Assembly: GCF_004758605.1 (NCBI RefSeq)
Contig: NZ_CP038512.1
Coordinates: forward strand, 666,001 to 730,000
Direction of reading: 5' to 3'
DNA length: 64,000 nt
Source of the DNA: Deinococcus metallilatus
Lineage (GTDB): Bacteria; Deinococcota; Deinococci; Deinococcales; Deinococcaceae
In this document: positions 33,395-48,855 of the stretch, one piece after another
Position numbering within the stretch: position 1 is the stretch's first letter
Layout: each line of letters opens with the position of its first letter
The notes under the pieces: model-generated
Database searches by the model: none
What the model saw: only the letters and a program-made list of their open reading frames with translations
Told to the model about the DNA's origin: nothing
Program-made: the position numbers and the translations under genes

Positions 33395-34375
33395 TCAGCT
33401 CCGCAAGCGGTCCACCAGCAGGACCAGGCCGACGGCGGCCAGTGCGCCCAGCACGATCCTCTTGAGGGGATCGGGGGTGCCCGGCTGCGGGAGGGCCACC
33501 GGCACCGGATGACTCAGGTACCACCCGCGCAGGGGCCGCGCCGCCTCGTCGAAATTGCGCGCAAGGCGCTGGAGGTCGAGGTCCATCTGTACCTCGGTCA
33601 TCGGGTGTCCATGTCCGGTGGCGGCCAGCGCGGGGGGCAGCGCCGCGAGCAGCCGCACCGACTCGCGCGCCGCGTCCCAGTTGGGGGTGTAGTACGCGGG
33701 CGGGCGGTGGACCAGCGTGGGCTTCTGCGCCAGCGCCCCGGTCACCGTCTCCTGCTTGGTGGTCACGAAGGCGTCCCCCGCGATCAGGGTGCGGTCGGCC
33801 TCCCGCCAGAGCGACACGTGGCCGACGCTGTGCCCCGGCGTGTGCAGCCAGCGCCAGCCCGCCAGGTGGGGCACCTCCCCCGCCGGGGGGAGCGCCTGGA
33901 TGTGGGGCCGGAAATCGAAGGGGCCGGGGACAAAGGCCGGGGAGAGCAGGCTCATCACGCCGCCCACGCTGGGGTCGGGGAAGGGATAGGGCACCTGCCC
34001 CGTCAGGTAGGGCAGCTCCAGGGGGTGCGCGTACACCGGCACTTTCCACGTTTGCAGCAGGTCGTGGAGCCCGCCGATGTGATCGAGGTGCCCATGCGTC
34101 AGCACGATGGCGGCGGGGGGGCTGCCCGCGTGATAATTCTCCGCCGCCGCACGGATCATGCCCGCCGTGCCCGGCATGCCCGCGTCCACCAGCACCCAGG
34201 GCTCACCCGGCAGCCCCAGCAGGTAGGCATTGACCATCGGCAGCCGCACCCGCACCACGTCGGGCCGCAGAACCTGCGTGCCGCCGAAGGTGGAGACATG
34301 CGGCGCGGGCGGGCGAATCTGCTCGACGCTGGTGGTCAGGGGCGGGGGTGGCTGCCAGGCGGGAAGCTGGGTCAT
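33395..34375 (-). CDS. MBL-fold metallo-hydrolase
   Basis: 326 residues from the ATG at 34375; AAAGGA lies upstream. The metallo-beta-lactamase motif THGHLDHIGGLHDLL (HxHxDH) and HTPGHSVGHVSLW are present, with a further metal-ligand Asp in LIAGDAFVTT. The last 20 residues (RIVLGALAAVGLVLLVDRL) look like a membrane anchor. A general hydrolase; the substrate cannot be read from the sequence. In 33243-33394 I see no gene. Confidence 0.88.
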   Translation of the reverse strand: MTQLPAWQPPPPLTTSVEQIRPPAPHVSTFGGTQVLRPDVVRVRLPMVNAYLLGLPGEPWVLVDAGMPGTAGMIRAAAENYHAGSPPAAIVLTHGHLDHIGGLHDLLQTWKVPVYAHPLELPYLTGQVPYPFPDPSVGGVMSLLSPAFVPGPFDFRPHIQALPPAGEVPHLAGWRWLHTPGHSVGHVSLWREADRTLIAGDAFVTTKQETVTGALAQKPTLVHRPPAYYTPNWDAARESVRLLAALPPALAATGHGHPMTEVQMDLDLQRLARNFDEAARPLRGWYLSHPVPVALPQPGTPDPLKRIVLGALAAVGLVLLVDRLRS

Positions 34376-34518
34376 GACGGACATCCTTTCGGGGGCGTGA
34401 GACGACACGAAGGTTTCTCACACGCTAGGCAGCCCGGATGAGGAGCGCCCCGTGCCTGCCCTAATGCAGCCTCACGCGGCCTTCGCATCGGCTTGAGGGG
34501 CCGAGCAGGGCAGGCAGC

Positions 34519-34542
34519 AAAAGCCCCCGCGCGGGGCGGGGG
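34519..34542 (-). terminator. Rho-independent terminator
   Basis: On the minus strand CCCCCGC (34542-34536) pairs with GCGGGGG (34530-34524) and is followed by C and TTTT. It lies about 70 bp past the methyltransferase stop at 34610. Confidence 0.75.
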
Positions 34543-34609
34543 TGTACCGATGGGAGCTGGGGTCAACGTGGGTGGGCCTGGTTGAAGAGAGTCTCACCTT
34601 CCGCCAACA

Positions 34610-35257
34610 TCACGAACGGGCGGAACGTGAAGCGGGGACCTCACGTGGCCCGGGTCGCGTTGCGCGCAACGCGACCAGAATGCCCGCCAGGCGTCGCTCC
34701 AGCACCTCCACCGTGAAGCCCGCCTCACGCAGCAGATGCGGTGTGCGGCGGTTGGCATGGCAGCCGACGAAGCGTTCGAACAGCGGGTCAAGCCCGTCGG
34801 CCGCGATGCCGAGCCAGGCGTTCGGCGGCCGCACATGTTCCAGGGCAAGCAGTTGCCCGCCGGGACGCAGCACCCGCCGCACCTCGCTGAACAAACGCGC
34901 CGGGTCGGGAATGCCGCACAGGCCGAGGGAGGACGTCACCGTGTCGAAGCTCGCCGCCGGAAAGGGCAGCGTCTGGAAGTCGTGCTGCACCAGGCGCACC
35001 GGGAACGGCAACCGGAGGGTTCTGGGCTGCGCCCGTCGCAGCATCTCCCCGCTGACGTCCAGGGCGGTCAGGCTGCGGAGCGTGGCCGGGTAGTGCGCGA
35101 AGGTCGCGCCGGTTCCCACCCCCAGTTCCAGCACGTCGCCGGACGCGCGTGCGAACAGCCCGGAGCGCAAGGCGTCCAGCATCTGTGAGGAAGTCGCCGC
35201 GTCATACCCGGACGCCTTGTGGTCGTACAGGCGCTGCACGTGCCGGGCGTTCGCCAT
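34610..35257 (-). CDS. Class I SAM-dependent methyltransferase
   Basis: 215 residues. DVLELGVGTGATFAHYP is the SAM-binding motif, with DVSGEMLRRAQ and SFDTVTSSLGLCGIPDP as later motifs. It resembles UbiE/PmtA-type enzymes acting on lipids or quinones, but the substrate is not determined. The stop of lepA lies 19 bp downstream of nothing else in common: lepA ends at 35277, upstream on the same strand, so cotranscription with lepA is possible. Confidence 0.88.
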   Translation of the reverse strand: MANARHVQRLYDHKASGYDAATSSQMLDALRSGLFARASGDVLELGVGTGATFAHYPATLRSLTALDVSGEMLRRAQPRTLRLPFPVRLVQHDFQTLPFPAASFDTVTSSLGLCGIPDPARLFSEVRRVLRPGGQLLALEHVRPPNAWLGIAADGLDPLFERFVGCHANRRTPHLLREAGFTVEVLERRLAGILVALRATRPGPREVPASRSARS

Positions 35258-35276
35258 GCCTGCCCCCTTCCTCCCT

Positions 35277-37082
<1,806 letters not shown>

Positions 37083-37089
37083 AGAGCGC

Positions 37090-37095
37090 AGTGTA
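37090..37095 (-). promoter_or_regulatory. Leaderless -10 box of lepA
   Basis: TACACT on the minus strand, 7 bases before the GTG at 37082. The divergent M28 gene has its own TATGCT at 37140-37145. Confidence 0.75.
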
Positions 37096-37152
37096 GCGAG
37101 TGGGGCGCGGCGGCAAGGTGCCGTGAACCCCGCCTCCACTATGCTGAACGCC

Positions 37153-38502
37153 ATGCACGCCCGCTCCCGGCCCCTGCCGACCCGGCCCCGCCCCCCGGTG
37201 TGGAAGTGGCTCCTGCCCGCCGCGCTCGTCCTGGGAGGCGGCTGGGGCGCGTGGTACTGGGCCAGCCGCCCGCATGACCCGCCCGTCCAGACGGCGGCCC
37301 TCTCGCGCACCGCCTCGCAGGACTGGCGGGGCTTGCAGGCGTTCGGCCCCCGCCCGGTGGGCAGCGAGGGCCATGACCGGGCCGAGGAGTGGCTGGCCGA
37401 CCAGTTCCGCGCGCTGGGCTACCCCGTGACCGAGCAGCCGGTGACGCTGGAACGGCCCTACGACCGGGGCGGCACCTTGAAGGTCGGCTCGTTGAGTGTT
37501 CCTGCCGCCGCCCTGTACGGCAGCCGGGGCGGGGAGCAGGAGGGGCGGCTGGTGCGTCTGCCGTCCGGCGCCACCTCCGAGCAGATGGAGGCGCGGGGCC
37601 TGCGCGGCCAGATCGCCCTGACAACCTGCCAGGAGTGGGACGGCGAGGGGGTGACCCGGCGTGACCTGGTGGAGCGGGCCACCCAGGCCGGGGCGCTGGG
37701 GCTGGTGCTGGTGCAGGACTGCGCGGTGCGGCAGCTTCAGCGCGTGCCCGCCACCCCCCTCCCGCTGGTGCAGGTCAGCGCCGCCGACGGGGCGAAGGTG
37801 CTGCCGCTGGCGGGCCAGCCAGCCCGGCTCACTTCAAAAGTGGAGGTGCGCGAGGTGAAGGGTCATAACCTGATCGCCGCCCGCGTGGAGGCCAAGCCCG
37901 AAGTGCTGTTCGGCGCGCATCTGGACAGCGTGAACGACTCACCCGGCGCGAACGACAACGCCAGCGGCGTGCTGGCCGTGCTGGAGGCTGCCCGCGAAGC
38001 CGCCCGGACGCCCCTGGCCGACCGCGCCTGGTTCGTCCTGTTCGACGCCGAGGAGGACGGCCTGGTCGGCAGCCGCGCCTTTGTGGACGCGCACCGCTAT
38101 CCGCTGCGGCAGACACGGGCCATGCTGAACCTCGACATGGTGGGCGTGAATGTCGAACCGCTCGGTGTCGCCGCCCACGCCGAGCTGCTCCCGCTGGCGA
38201 GGCGGGTGCGCCCCGGCGTGCGGGTGTTCGAGGACGAAGCCGCCACCAGACGCGAAACCTTCGGGCGCTCCATGAACATCAGCGGCAACAGTGACCAGGT
38301 GCCCTTCCAGAGCTGGGGCGTCCGCACCGTCTTCATCCACCGCGGCCTGGACCGGAATTACCACGCGGCGACCGACCTGACCCTCTCGCCCGCGCTGGTG
38401 CGGGAAGCGGGGGACTTTGCCGTGAAGCTCGCGCAGGCCGTCCTGGCCGCGCCCTGGACCCCGGACGAACCCTGCGAGGGCTTCAGGAGTGGTGGGTGCT
38501 GA
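37153..38502 (+). CDS. M28-family zinc metallopeptidase, membrane-anchored
   Basis: 449 residues from the ATG at 37153 (TATGCT 7 bases upstream). An N-terminal helix ([19 protein letters not shown]) acts as a signal anchor, placing the enzyme outside the membrane. A PA-like insert (about 120-220) comes before the catalytic part, where zinc ligands and catalytic acids are visible: [41 protein letters not shown] and RNYHAATD. Probably an aminopeptidase that trims exported peptides. Confidence 0.92.
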   Translation: MHARSRPLPTRPRPPVWKWLLPAALVLGGGWGAWYWASRPHDPPVQTAALSRTASQDWRGLQAFGPRPVGSEGHDRAEEWLADQFRALGYPVTEQPVTLERPYDRGGTLKVGSLSVPAAALYGSRGGEQEGRLVRLPSGATSEQMEARGLRGQIALTTCQEWDGEGVTRRDLVERATQAGALGLVLVQDCAVRQLQRVPATPLPLVQVSAADGAKVLPLAGQPARLTSKVEVREVKGHNLIAARVEAKPEVLFGAHLDSVNDSPGANDNASGVLAVLEAAREAARTPLADRAWFVLFDAEEDGLVGSRAFVDAHRYPLRQTRAMLNLDMVGVNVEPLGVAAHAELLPLARRVRPGVRVFEDEAATRRETFGRSMNISGNSDQVPFQSWGVRTVFIHRGLDRNYHAATDLTLSPALVREAGDFAVKLAQAVLAAPWTPDEPCEGFRSGGC

Positions 38503-38556
38503 ACTCCGTGCTTTGGCGCATCCCCGCGCCCCGGCGGGGCCTCTAGGCTGACCCCC

Positions 38557-39384
38557 ATGATGAAACCGTTCAGGACTCCCCGCGCCCTCGGTTACCACAC
38601 CGACCTCGCCCTGCGGGTGCAGGCGGGCGCGCAGGTGGAGGACCACGGGACGTACACGGTGGTCCGCACACCCACCAACCCGACCTTCTGGTGGGGCAAC
38701 TTTCTGCTGCTGCACGAGCCTCCGCATCCCGGCAGCCTGGAGACGTGGCTCGCCCGCTTCCGCGAGGCGCACCCGGACGCCCGGCATGTGACCTTCGGCC
38801 TGGATACGCCCGGTGGGGAGGCCGGTGCGGCGGCGGAGTTCGGGGCGGCGGGTTTTCGCCTCACCCGCGACACGGTGCTGACCACCGCGCGGACCACCCC
38901 CCCCGCTGCGGCCCTGCCGGACGGCGTGACGCTGCGGCCCCTCCAGACTGCGGCCGACTGGGACGCGGCCCTGGCCCTGCGCCTCGCCGTGAACGCCGCT
39001 GGCCCGGAAGGCCTGGAGGAGGAAGGCTACCGCACCTTTGCCGGGGGCAGGCTGGCGGGCCTCCGGGCGGCGCAGGAGGCTGGACACGGCGCGTACCTGG
39101 GAGCGTTCGCGGACGGGCGGATGCTCGCGGGCCTCGGTGTGTACGGCGTGGGCGGCGGCGTGACCCGGTATCAGAATGTCGAGACGCATCCGCAGTGGCG
39201 TTCGCGGGGGCTGGCCGGGAATCTCGTCTACTTCGCGGGGGAGTGGGCGCGGGCGAACCTCGCCGCGCGGACCCTCGTGATCGTCGCGGACCCCCATGAC
39301 CATGCCCAGCGCCTTTACGAGCGCGTCGGTTTCCGCCCCACCGAGGTGCAGAAGGGGCTGGAACGGCCACCCCGCGAGTCTTAA
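38557..39384 (+). CDS. GNAT-family N-acetyltransferase
   Basis: 275 residues. The acetyl-CoA-binding motif is in WRSRGLAGNLVYFAGEWARA and is followed by TLVIVADPHDHAQRLYERVG, the usual C-terminal part of the fold. The first 130 residues form a second, degenerate GNAT-like half. TAGGCT (38544-38549) lies 7 bases before the ATG. The acceptor substrate is unknown. Confidence 0.88.
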   Translation: MMKPFRTPRALGYHTDLALRVQAGAQVEDHGTYTVVRTPTNPTFWWGNFLLLHEPPHPGSLETWLARFREAHPDARHVTFGLDTPGGEAGAAAEFGAAGFRLTRDTVLTTARTTPPAAALPDGVTLRPLQTAADWDAALALRLAVNAAGPEGLEEEGYRTFAGGRLAGLRAAQEAGHGAYLGAFADGRMLAGLGVYGVGGGVTRYQNVETHPQWRSRGLAGNLVYFAGEWARANLAARTLVIVADPHDHAQRLYERVGFRPTEVQKGLERPPRES

Positions 39385-39919
39385 ACCCGTTCCAGCCGCT
39401 CGTGCGGTCCAGGCGGCCACTCCACGCGAATCTCGTCGCCGGGGCGCACGGTTCCCCCCACCCGCACCACGCCCATGATGCCCGCCTTGCGAATCAGGTT
39501 TCCCTGTTCGTCGTGGTCGAGGACTGCCCTCAGCAGCCCGGGCTGGAAGGCATCGAGTTGCGCGCAGGGATTTCGCAGGCCTGTCACCTCGACCACCGCC
39601 GCGTCTCCCAGGTGCAGGCGGGTGCCGCGCGGCAACGCCAGCAGGTCCACGCCCCGAGTCGTCACGTTCTCGCCCAGGTCGCCCGGCGCCACCTGGAAGC
39701 CCTGCCCGCGCAACTCGTCCAGCAGTTCCGCGTGGATCAGGTGAACCTGCCGGAGATTCGGCTGGTCGGGATTCTGCGCCACCCGAGAGCGGTGCTTCAC
39801 GGTGAGGCCCGCGTGCGCGTCCCCCTCCACGCCCAGCCCTGCCCGCAACTGAATCTCGGGTTGCGGGGTCTTGCTGAAGGTATGCATGGGGCTGAGGCTG
39901 ACGGCCAGGGCGGTTCCAG

Positions 39920-39923
<4 letters not shown>
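39381..39923 (-). CDS. MOSC-domain protein
   Basis: 180 residues. GVEGDAHAGLTVKHRSRV and LRQVHLIHAELLDEL, then PGDLGENVTTRGVDLLAL and GLRNPCAQLDAF with the conserved MOSC cysteine. MOSC domains handle sulfur carried by molybdenum cofactors or related chemistry, or reduce N-hydroxylated compounds. The start overlaps the stop of rnhB by 4 bases, so they are coupled. Confidence 0.9.
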
Positions 39924-40549
<626 letters not shown>

Positions 40550-40602
40550 GGGGGTAAGGTAGCAGCCGTCAGCGGTCCGCCGCGTGTGCCACTCTGGGGG
40601 AC

Positions 40603-41792
40603 GTGACTGGTAGGGGCAAACAGAAGATCAGAGTAAGTCGTCCGGCGGGGAAACGCGCCGAGCTACCCGCACAGGTGGAAGCCGGAAGATATTTCGACGT
40701 GCGGCCCGCGCTGTTGGGACCCAGGCTGGAGGGCCTCCACGCCCTCACCAAGCCCGGGGTGCGCGGCTTTCCCGAGGTGGATGCGGCGCAGGCCCTTCTT
40801 GCCCAGACGATGCGGAAGGACCGCGTGGGGGGCGAGGTGCTGGATCTGACGGCGATGGGCGGCCTGCTCGCCAGCCTCCCCGGCGTCACGCTGCGGGCGG
40901 TGGAGGGGTCGGCGGCGGCCCTGAGGGTGCTGAAGGCGGCGGGCCTGGCAACGGTCGCGGCGGTGCCGGGCGACGACCTGCGGGAACGCTGGCCCGAGCG
41001 GGCGCGCACGGTCGCGCTGGTGCTGGCGGGGGACCGGGGGAACGCCTACGCGCTCGCGCAGGTCGCCTGGGCGCACGCCTGCACGCCGCCCGGCGGGACG
41101 CTGTACCTCGCCGGGGACCGCGACAAGGGCTTCGACCGCTACGTCCGCGCCGCCGGAAATGCCTTCGGAACGGGGGAGACGATTGCCCGTGACGGCGGAA
41201 TGCGCGTGGCGAAACTGGTCCGCCGCCCCGGCCCCACCCCGGCCTATCCCGGCCCCGAAGGCTACGAGGCGTTCGGCGTGAAGGTGGTGGGTCTGCCCGG
41301 CGTCTTCAGCGCCACCCGGCCCGACAAGGCGACCACGCTGCTCCTCGGCACGCTGGACGATCTGGACCTGACCGGGAAGCGCGTGCTGGACCTCGGCACC
41401 GGCACCGGCCTGATCGGCGCCTGGGCCGCCCAGCGGGGCGCGCAGGTCACGCTGGTGGACGGCGACCTCCAGAGCGTCCGCAGCGCGCGGGCCACCCTGG
41501 CCGCGAACGACCTGCCCGGCGAGGTGCTCCACAGCGATGTGGACGCGGCGCTGGGAGAGCGCACCTTCGACGTGATCCTCACCAATCCGCCCTTTCACGT
41601 CGGGCGGGGCGTGGTGCTGGACGTGGCGCGCGAGTTCATCGCGGCCGCCGCCCGCCGCCTGAACCCCGGCGGGACGCTGTACCTCGTCGCCAACGAGCCG
41701 CTGCCCTACGAGACGCCACTGCGCTCGCTCGGCCCGGTGCGCGAGCTGCGGCGCGAGGGAGGCTTCAAGGTGCTGGCGGCGACGCGGGCGGG

Positions 41793-41796
<4 letters not shown>
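40603..41796 (+). CDS. RsmC/RlmG-type methyltransferase (rRNA guanine-N2)
   Basis: 397 residues from a GTG at 40603. Two consecutive methyltransferase-like halves: a degenerate N-terminal one and an active C-terminal one with RVLDLGTGTGLIGAWAAQRG and the catalytic ILTNPPFHVGRGV. This duplicated design and the NPPF motif are those of enzymes making m2G in 16S or 23S rRNA. It converges with dciA; both stop codons lie in the same TTAA (41793-41796). Confidence 0.87.
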
Positions 41797-42662
<866 letters not shown>

Positions 42663-42726
42663 GGTGGTCCTGCAGGCGGTCAGTGGGAAGTGGTGAGTGG
42701 TGAGTGGAGAAAAGAGGCGACCGCCC

Positions 42727-42754
42727 CACTGACCACTGACCACTGACCACTGAC
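42727..42754. repeat. Four tandem copies of CACTGAC
   Basis: Exactly four 7-bp units between recF and dciA. Complementary runs (GTCAGTGG, GTGAGTGG) lie at 42680-42705, so the spacer could fold into a hairpin. Probably a small repeat of the genome. Confidence 0.7.
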
Positions 42755-42764
42755 CGTTCCCCCC

Positions 42765-43850
<1,086 letters not shown>

Positions 43851-43964
43851 TCTACCGGCGAGGAGCGGGGGGCGGGGGTGCTTGGGATGCAGTTGGGGGA
43901 GGGGGAGGGGTGAGTGGATGAAGGCTTCCTGCTCTCCGCGCTCTGCCCTCTGCATAATCCCCCC

Positions 43965-44762
43965 ATGACCCCCGACCGTGACCGCCTCCTGATCCTCACG
44001 CCGCATCCTTCCGGGGCGCTGCCCGCCGACGTGCTGCGGGACATGCTGGGGGAGGACGCCTTCGATTTGAGCAGGCGGGCCGCCTTTCTGGAACGGCTCT
44101 TCATGGAGGGGGACCCGTACACCGACCTGATCTATGCGGTGCCGGGGGCGCGGTACCTGGAAGCACCCTGGAGCCGTTTCGCCGTGGACCTGAACCGCGA
44201 GCGGGACGACCGCGACGACAACGGCGTGGTGAAGCTGACCGATTTCGCGCGGCGGCCCCTCTATCCGGCGGGATTCACGCTCGCGCCGGGGATGCGGGAG
44301 GCCCGGCTGCGGCGTATCTGGGACGCCTTCGACGCCCAGGTGGGGGCCGAGCTGGACGGCGCGGCACTGATGATCGTGGGACATAGCATGGCCTCGCGCG
44401 GTCCCGCCCTCGGCCCGGACACCGGAACGCCCCGACCGGCGCTGACGCTGATGCTGGGCACCGGGCGCGCGCCCACTTTCCCCCTGGACCGCTGGGACGC
44501 GCTGCAAGCCGCCTGTGCGGACGCCTTCGCGCCTGTCCTGTCCGGCGGCCTGACGCGCGTGGCGGTCGGTGATCCCTGGACGACCGATACCCTCAGCGCC
44601 CGCTGGAATGCCCGCCGCGGCGTGCCCGCCTTCGGGCTGGAGATCAACGTGGCCCTCTACCTGACGGAGACGGGCGAGCCGAGGCAGGCGGACATCCGCG
44701 CTCTGGCCCACGCCTTCGAGCGGTTCGCGGATGCGGCGCTGGGGCTGGTGGGGGGCGCGTAG
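43965..44762 (+). CDS. N-formylglutamate amidohydrolase-family protein
   Basis: 265 residues from the ATG at 43965, with CATAAT 6 bases upstream. LLILTPHPSGALPADVL and FAVDLNRERDDRDD, then LMIVGHSMASRGPALG with a likely metal-binding His, are typical of the HutG/FGase family. It would hydrolyse N-formylglutamate to formate and glutamate at the end of histidine breakdown, though other N-acyl substrates are possible; no hut genes are nearby. Confidence 0.82.
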   Translation: MTPDRDRLLILTPHPSGALPADVLRDMLGEDAFDLSRRAAFLERLFMEGDPYTDLIYAVPGARYLEAPWSRFAVDLNRERDDRDDNGVVKLTDFARRPLYPAGFTLAPGMREARLRRIWDAFDAQVGAELDGAALMIVGHSMASRGPALGPDTGTPRPALTLMLGTGRAPTFPLDRWDALQAACADAFAPVLSGGLTRVAVGDPWTTDTLSARWNARRGVPAFGLEINVALYLTETGEPRQADIRALAHAFERFADAALGLVGGA

Positions 44763-44807
44763 CCTGTTGTAGACGAGCAAAAGCCTCAGCTTCCAGCCTT
44801 GGCCTCC

Positions 44808-44836
44808 ACAAGCCACAGGCCACCCGCCACAAGCCC
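44808..44836. repeat. GCCACAAGCC-type repeat between convergent genes
   Basis: CCACAAGCCACAGGCCACCC and then GCCACAAGCC. The same units border the convergent spacer at 1839-1949. A small dispersed repeat, perhaps helping termination. Confidence 0.45.
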
Positions 44837-44837
44837 C

Positions 44838-45827
<990 letters not shown>

Positions 45828-45908
45828 CGGGGGGCAGTCTAGCCCGGGAGGGTGAAGGGGCAGGGAGTCTGGCCCCAGGCCCCCGCTCTGCGGCAGTTCA
45901 CCGGCTTC

Positions 45909-45962
45909 TTGCAATCGAGCTTGCGAAGAGGTAGAGTCCTTGCAATCAAAATTGCCAAGAGG
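45909..45962 (+). promoter_or_regulatory. Promoter and paired 23-bp operator repeats of the rpiR operon
   Basis: Two 23-bp direct repeats (45909-45931 and 45940-45962) start with TTGCAATC, end with AAGAGG and agree at 18 or more positions; their starts are 31 bp apart, about three helical turns. A -35 TTGCAA (45909-45914), 17 bp and a -10 TAGAGT (45932-45937) fit around them, so the first repeat covers the -35 and spacer. The second repeat is nearly palindromic (TTGCAAT/ATTGCCAA). Likely the binding sites of the RpiR protein encoded next. Confidence 0.65.
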
Positions 45963-45982
45963 GGAGCGGGGCGCTGGTCCTG

Positions 45983-46846
45983 GTGAAACGCATGACCGAA
46001 ACCCATGAACTGCCGTTTCTGCCCGCTGCGCTGGGCGCGGACCTGCGCCTGACCGCCACCGAGCGGCGCATCGCGGACCACCTGGCACGGGTGTGGGCGG
46101 AGATTCCGCTCGTCAGTGCCGCCGAGATCGCGCAGGACCTGGGGGTCAATCCGTCGAGCGTCACGCGGTTCGCGCAGACCCTGGGGTACCGGGGCTACCC
46201 GGACCTGCAACGCGCCGTCCGGCTGGAACTCCGCGCCCGCCACGCCCCCGCGCCCCTGCCCGCCGAGTCCCAGGCGGCCGCCCACTGGGCACGCGAGCTG
46301 GCCGTCTTCCAGGCCCTCGCCGCGTTGCCGGAAGAGCCACTGGACCGCGTGACCGACCGGCTGGCCGCCGCGCGGCGGGTGTGGGTGACCGGGGCACGCG
46401 GGTCCGCCCCGGCCGCCGCCTACGCGGCGCACCTGTGGCGCGGCGTGCGCCCGGACGTTCACCTGCTGGGCGCGGACGCCAGCGCGGAACCCGAACGCTG
46501 GCTGGACGCGGGACCGGGGGACGTGCTGGTCGCCTTTACCGTGCGCCGCTACGCCCAGGGGACGGCCCGGCTGGTACAGGCCCTGACGGCACGGGACGTG
46601 GTCCTGGTGCTGGTGACCGACAGCCCCGCCGCACCGGGCGCACGTCAGGCGGCAGAAATCCTGGTGCTGCCCACGCCCGGCCTCGGCAACGCGCCGACGG
46701 ACGCCACCGAGGGCCGCTTCGTGCCGCTGGCCGCCCCCGCCAGCCTGACCGCGCTGCTCGCCGCCAAACTGGTCGGCCGGGTGGGTACCGCCCGTCTGGA
46801 AGCCGCCGAACGCGAACTGGGAGAACAGGATGTCTTTACGTACTGA
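45983..46846 (+). CDS. MurR/RpiR-family transcriptional regulator
   Basis: 287 residues from the GTG at 45983 (an ATG follows at 45992). N-terminal RpiR helix-turn-helix ([38 protein letters not shown]), C-terminal SIS domain (about 125-260), here with a weak phosphosugar loop ([20 protein letters not shown]). First gene of the racemase operon and probably its repressor; since the operon handles N-acyl amino acids, the inducer may not be a sugar phosphate. It overlaps the racemase gene by 17 bases. Confidence 0.9.
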   Translation: MKRMTETHELPFLPAALGADLRLTATERRIADHLARVWAEIPLVSAAEIAQDLGVNPSSVTRFAQTLGYRGYPDLQRAVRLELRARHAPAPLPAESQAAAHWARELAVFQALAALPEEPLDRVTDRLAAARRVWVTGARGSAPAAAYAAHLWRGVRPDVHLLGADASAEPERWLDAGPGDVLVAFTVRRYAQGTARLVQALTARDVVLVLVTDSPAAPGARQAAEILVLPTPGLGNAPTDATEGRFVPLAAPASLTALLAAKLVGRVGTARLEAAERELGEQDVFTY

Positions 46847-48056
46847 CACAGCACCTACTGACACAGCGCCGCCCCTCACCCTGCCGGACGGTCTGACGCT
46901 GGAAGCCGCCGAACTGCGCGTGCTGGACATGCCGATCCGTTTCGCCTTCGAGACGAGTTTCGGTGTGCAGCGCCGCCGTTTCGTGCCGCTGCTGACGCTG
47001 CGCGCGAATGGCCTGGAAGGCTACGCCGAGGGCGTGATGGACCACCTCCCCCTCTACCGGGAGGAGACGGTGCCCGGCGCACTCGCCCTGCTGGAAGGGC
47101 AACTGCTGCCCCGCCTGCTGGGCCGCAGCTTCACCACACCGGAAGCGTTCACGCTGGCGCTCGCGCCGTACCGGGGCAACCGGATGGCCCGCGCGCTGAT
47201 GGAGATGGCCTTCTGGGACCTGTGGGCCAAGCATCTGGGCCTGCCGCTTTGGCGGGTGCTGGGCGGCGTCCGCACCGGCATCCCGGTGGGTGTGAGCCTG
47301 GGCATTCAGGAGAGCGCGCAGGCGACCGTGGACCTCGCCGCCGATTCTGTGGCGCAGGGGTACGGGCGGATAAAGCTCAAGATCAAGCCCGGCTGGGACG
47401 AGGAACCCGTGCGGGCGGTCCGCGAGGCATTCCCCGGCATTCAACTGACGGTGGACGCGAACAGCGCCTATACGCTGGCGGACTCAGCGGCCCTCCAGGC
47501 CCTCGACGCCTACGGCCTGAAGTACATCGAGCAGCCCCTCGCCTTCGACGATCTGGTGGACCACGCCGAACTGCAACGCCGCCTGCGGACGCCGATCTGC
47601 CTGGACGAGAGCATCACCAGCGTGGCCGACACGCGCAAGGCCCTCACGCTGGGCGCGGCGCGGGTGATCAACCTCAAGGTCGGGCGGGTGGGCGGCCACC
47701 TGGAAGCGCGGCGCATCCACGACCTCACGCTGGCGTTCGGCGTGCCACTGTGGTGCGGCGGCATGGTCGAGACGGGCGTGGGCCGTGCGCACAACATCCA
47801 CCTCTCCACCCTGGAAAATTTCACGCTGCCCGGCGATACCAGCAGCGCCAGCCGCTACTGGGACCACGACATCATTCAGGAAGGGCTGGAGGTCGAAGGG
47901 GGCGTGATGCCCGTGCCCGAGGGCCCCGGCATCGGCGTGACCCTCGACCGGGAGGTGCTGGACCGCGTGACCCGCCAGCAGACGACCGTGCGGGCCGGGG
48001 CGCGACCCCGCATCGACGACCTGCCCGACCAGCCGCCCACGGACGAAGTGTACTGA
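46830..48056 (+). CDS. N-acylamino acid racemase / o-succinylbenzoate synthase family
   Basis: 408 residues. Enolase superfamily, MLE subgroup: catalytic lysines in [13 protein letters not shown] and [11 protein letters not shown], metal-binding acids in [20 protein letters not shown] and CLDESITSV. Deinococcus homologues racemise N-succinyl or N-acetyl amino acids, and some also make o-succinylbenzoate for menaquinone. In an operon with an amino-acid binding protein and a GNAT enzyme and without other men genes, an N-acylamino acid role is favoured. The first 25 residues extend beyond the usual start. Confidence 0.93.
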   Translation: MSLRTDTAPTDTAPPLTLPDGLTLEAAELRVLDMPIRFAFETSFGVQRRRFVPLLTLRANGLEGYAEGVMDHLPLYREETVPGALALLEGQLLPRLLGRSFTTPEAFTLALAPYRGNRMARALMEMAFWDLWAKHLGLPLWRVLGGVRTGIPVGVSLGIQESAQATVDLAADSVAQGYGRIKLKIKPGWDEEPVRAVREAFPGIQLTVDANSAYTLADSAALQALDAYGLKYIEQPLAFDDLVDHAELQRRLRTPICLDESITSVADTRKALTLGAARVINLKVGRVGGHLEARRIHDLTLAFGVPLWCGGMVETGVGRAHNIHLSTLENFTLPGDTSSASRYWDHDIIQEGLEVEGGVMPVPEGPGIGVTLDREVLDRVTRQQTTVRAGARPRIDDLPDQPPTDEVY

Positions 48057-48087
48057 GAGCGCCTTTCCCCACTCCCCGGAGGTCCCC

Positions 48088-48855
48088 ATGAACCGAGTCG
48101 CCGTCCTGCTCACCGCCGCTCTCGCCCTGTCCGTCACCGCCAGCGCCGCGCCGCGCACCCTCGACCAGATCAGGGCGTCGGGGACGCTCAAACTGGGCAC
48201 CGAGGGGGCTTTCCCGCCCTTCAACTTCTATCAGGGGAAGAACCTCATCGGCTTCGAGGTCGATCTGGGGAACGCGCTCGCCAGGGAAATGGGGCTGAAG
48301 CCGCAGTGGGTCGTGCAGCCCTTCGACAGCCTCCTGATTGCGCTGAACCAGGGCCGCTTCGACGCGGTGCTGGCCTCGCACGCGATCACGCCCGAGCGGC
48401 AGAAGGCCGTGACCTTCCTGAACCCCCACTACTGCTCCACCGTGAACATCGTCGCGCAGAAGGGCGGCCCGCTGACCCGGGCGGCCCTCGCGGGCAAGAC
48501 GGTCGGCACGCAGATCGGCACCGCGCAGATTCCCATTCTGCAAGCCATCCCCGGCATCAAGGACGTCCGCACCTTCCCCAACGACCAGACGATCCTGACC
48601 GCCTTGCAGGCGGGCCGGGTGGACGCCTGGTCGAGCAACGGCCCGGTGGTGGCGTACATGCTCAAGCAGACCGGACAGCAGGGCAAGATCGTGATCGGTG
48701 AGGCGATCTCCCAGGAGCACAACGCCGGGGCCGTGGCGAAGGGGAATACGGCGCTGCATGACGCGCTGAACGGCGCACTCGCCACGCTTATGAAGGACGG
48801 CACCTACGCCAAGCTCTCCCAGAAGTGGTTCGGGCAGGACATCCGTTGCAAGTGA
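48088..48855 (+). CDS. Amino-acid ABC transporter substrate-binding protein (family 3)
   Basis: 255 residues with a signal peptide (VAVLLTAALALSVTASAA, cleavage after about residue 21). The mature part begins TLDQIRASGTLKLGTEGAFP, the family 3 start, and contains GFEVDLGNALAREMGLKP. It binds an amino acid or similar solute outside the membrane. GGAGG lies before the ATG. No permease or ATPase gene is adjacent, so it must work with a transporter encoded elsewhere. Confidence 0.92.
   Translation: MNRVAVLLTAALALSVTASAAPRTLDQIRASGTLKLGTEGAFPPFNFYQGKNLIGFEVDLGNALAREMGLKPQWVVQPFDSLLIALNQGRFDAVLASHAITPERQKAVTFLNPHYCSTVNIVAQKGGPLTRAALAGKTVGTQIGTAQIPILQAIPGIKDVRTFPNDQTILTALQAGRVDAWSSNGPVVAYMLKQTGQQGKIVIGEAISQEHNAGAVAKGNTALHDALNGALATLMKDGTYAKLSQKWFGQDIRCK

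Noticed and set aside
42727..42754. CRISPR-like array
   Set aside because: The four units are 7 bp and directly adjacent with no spacers.
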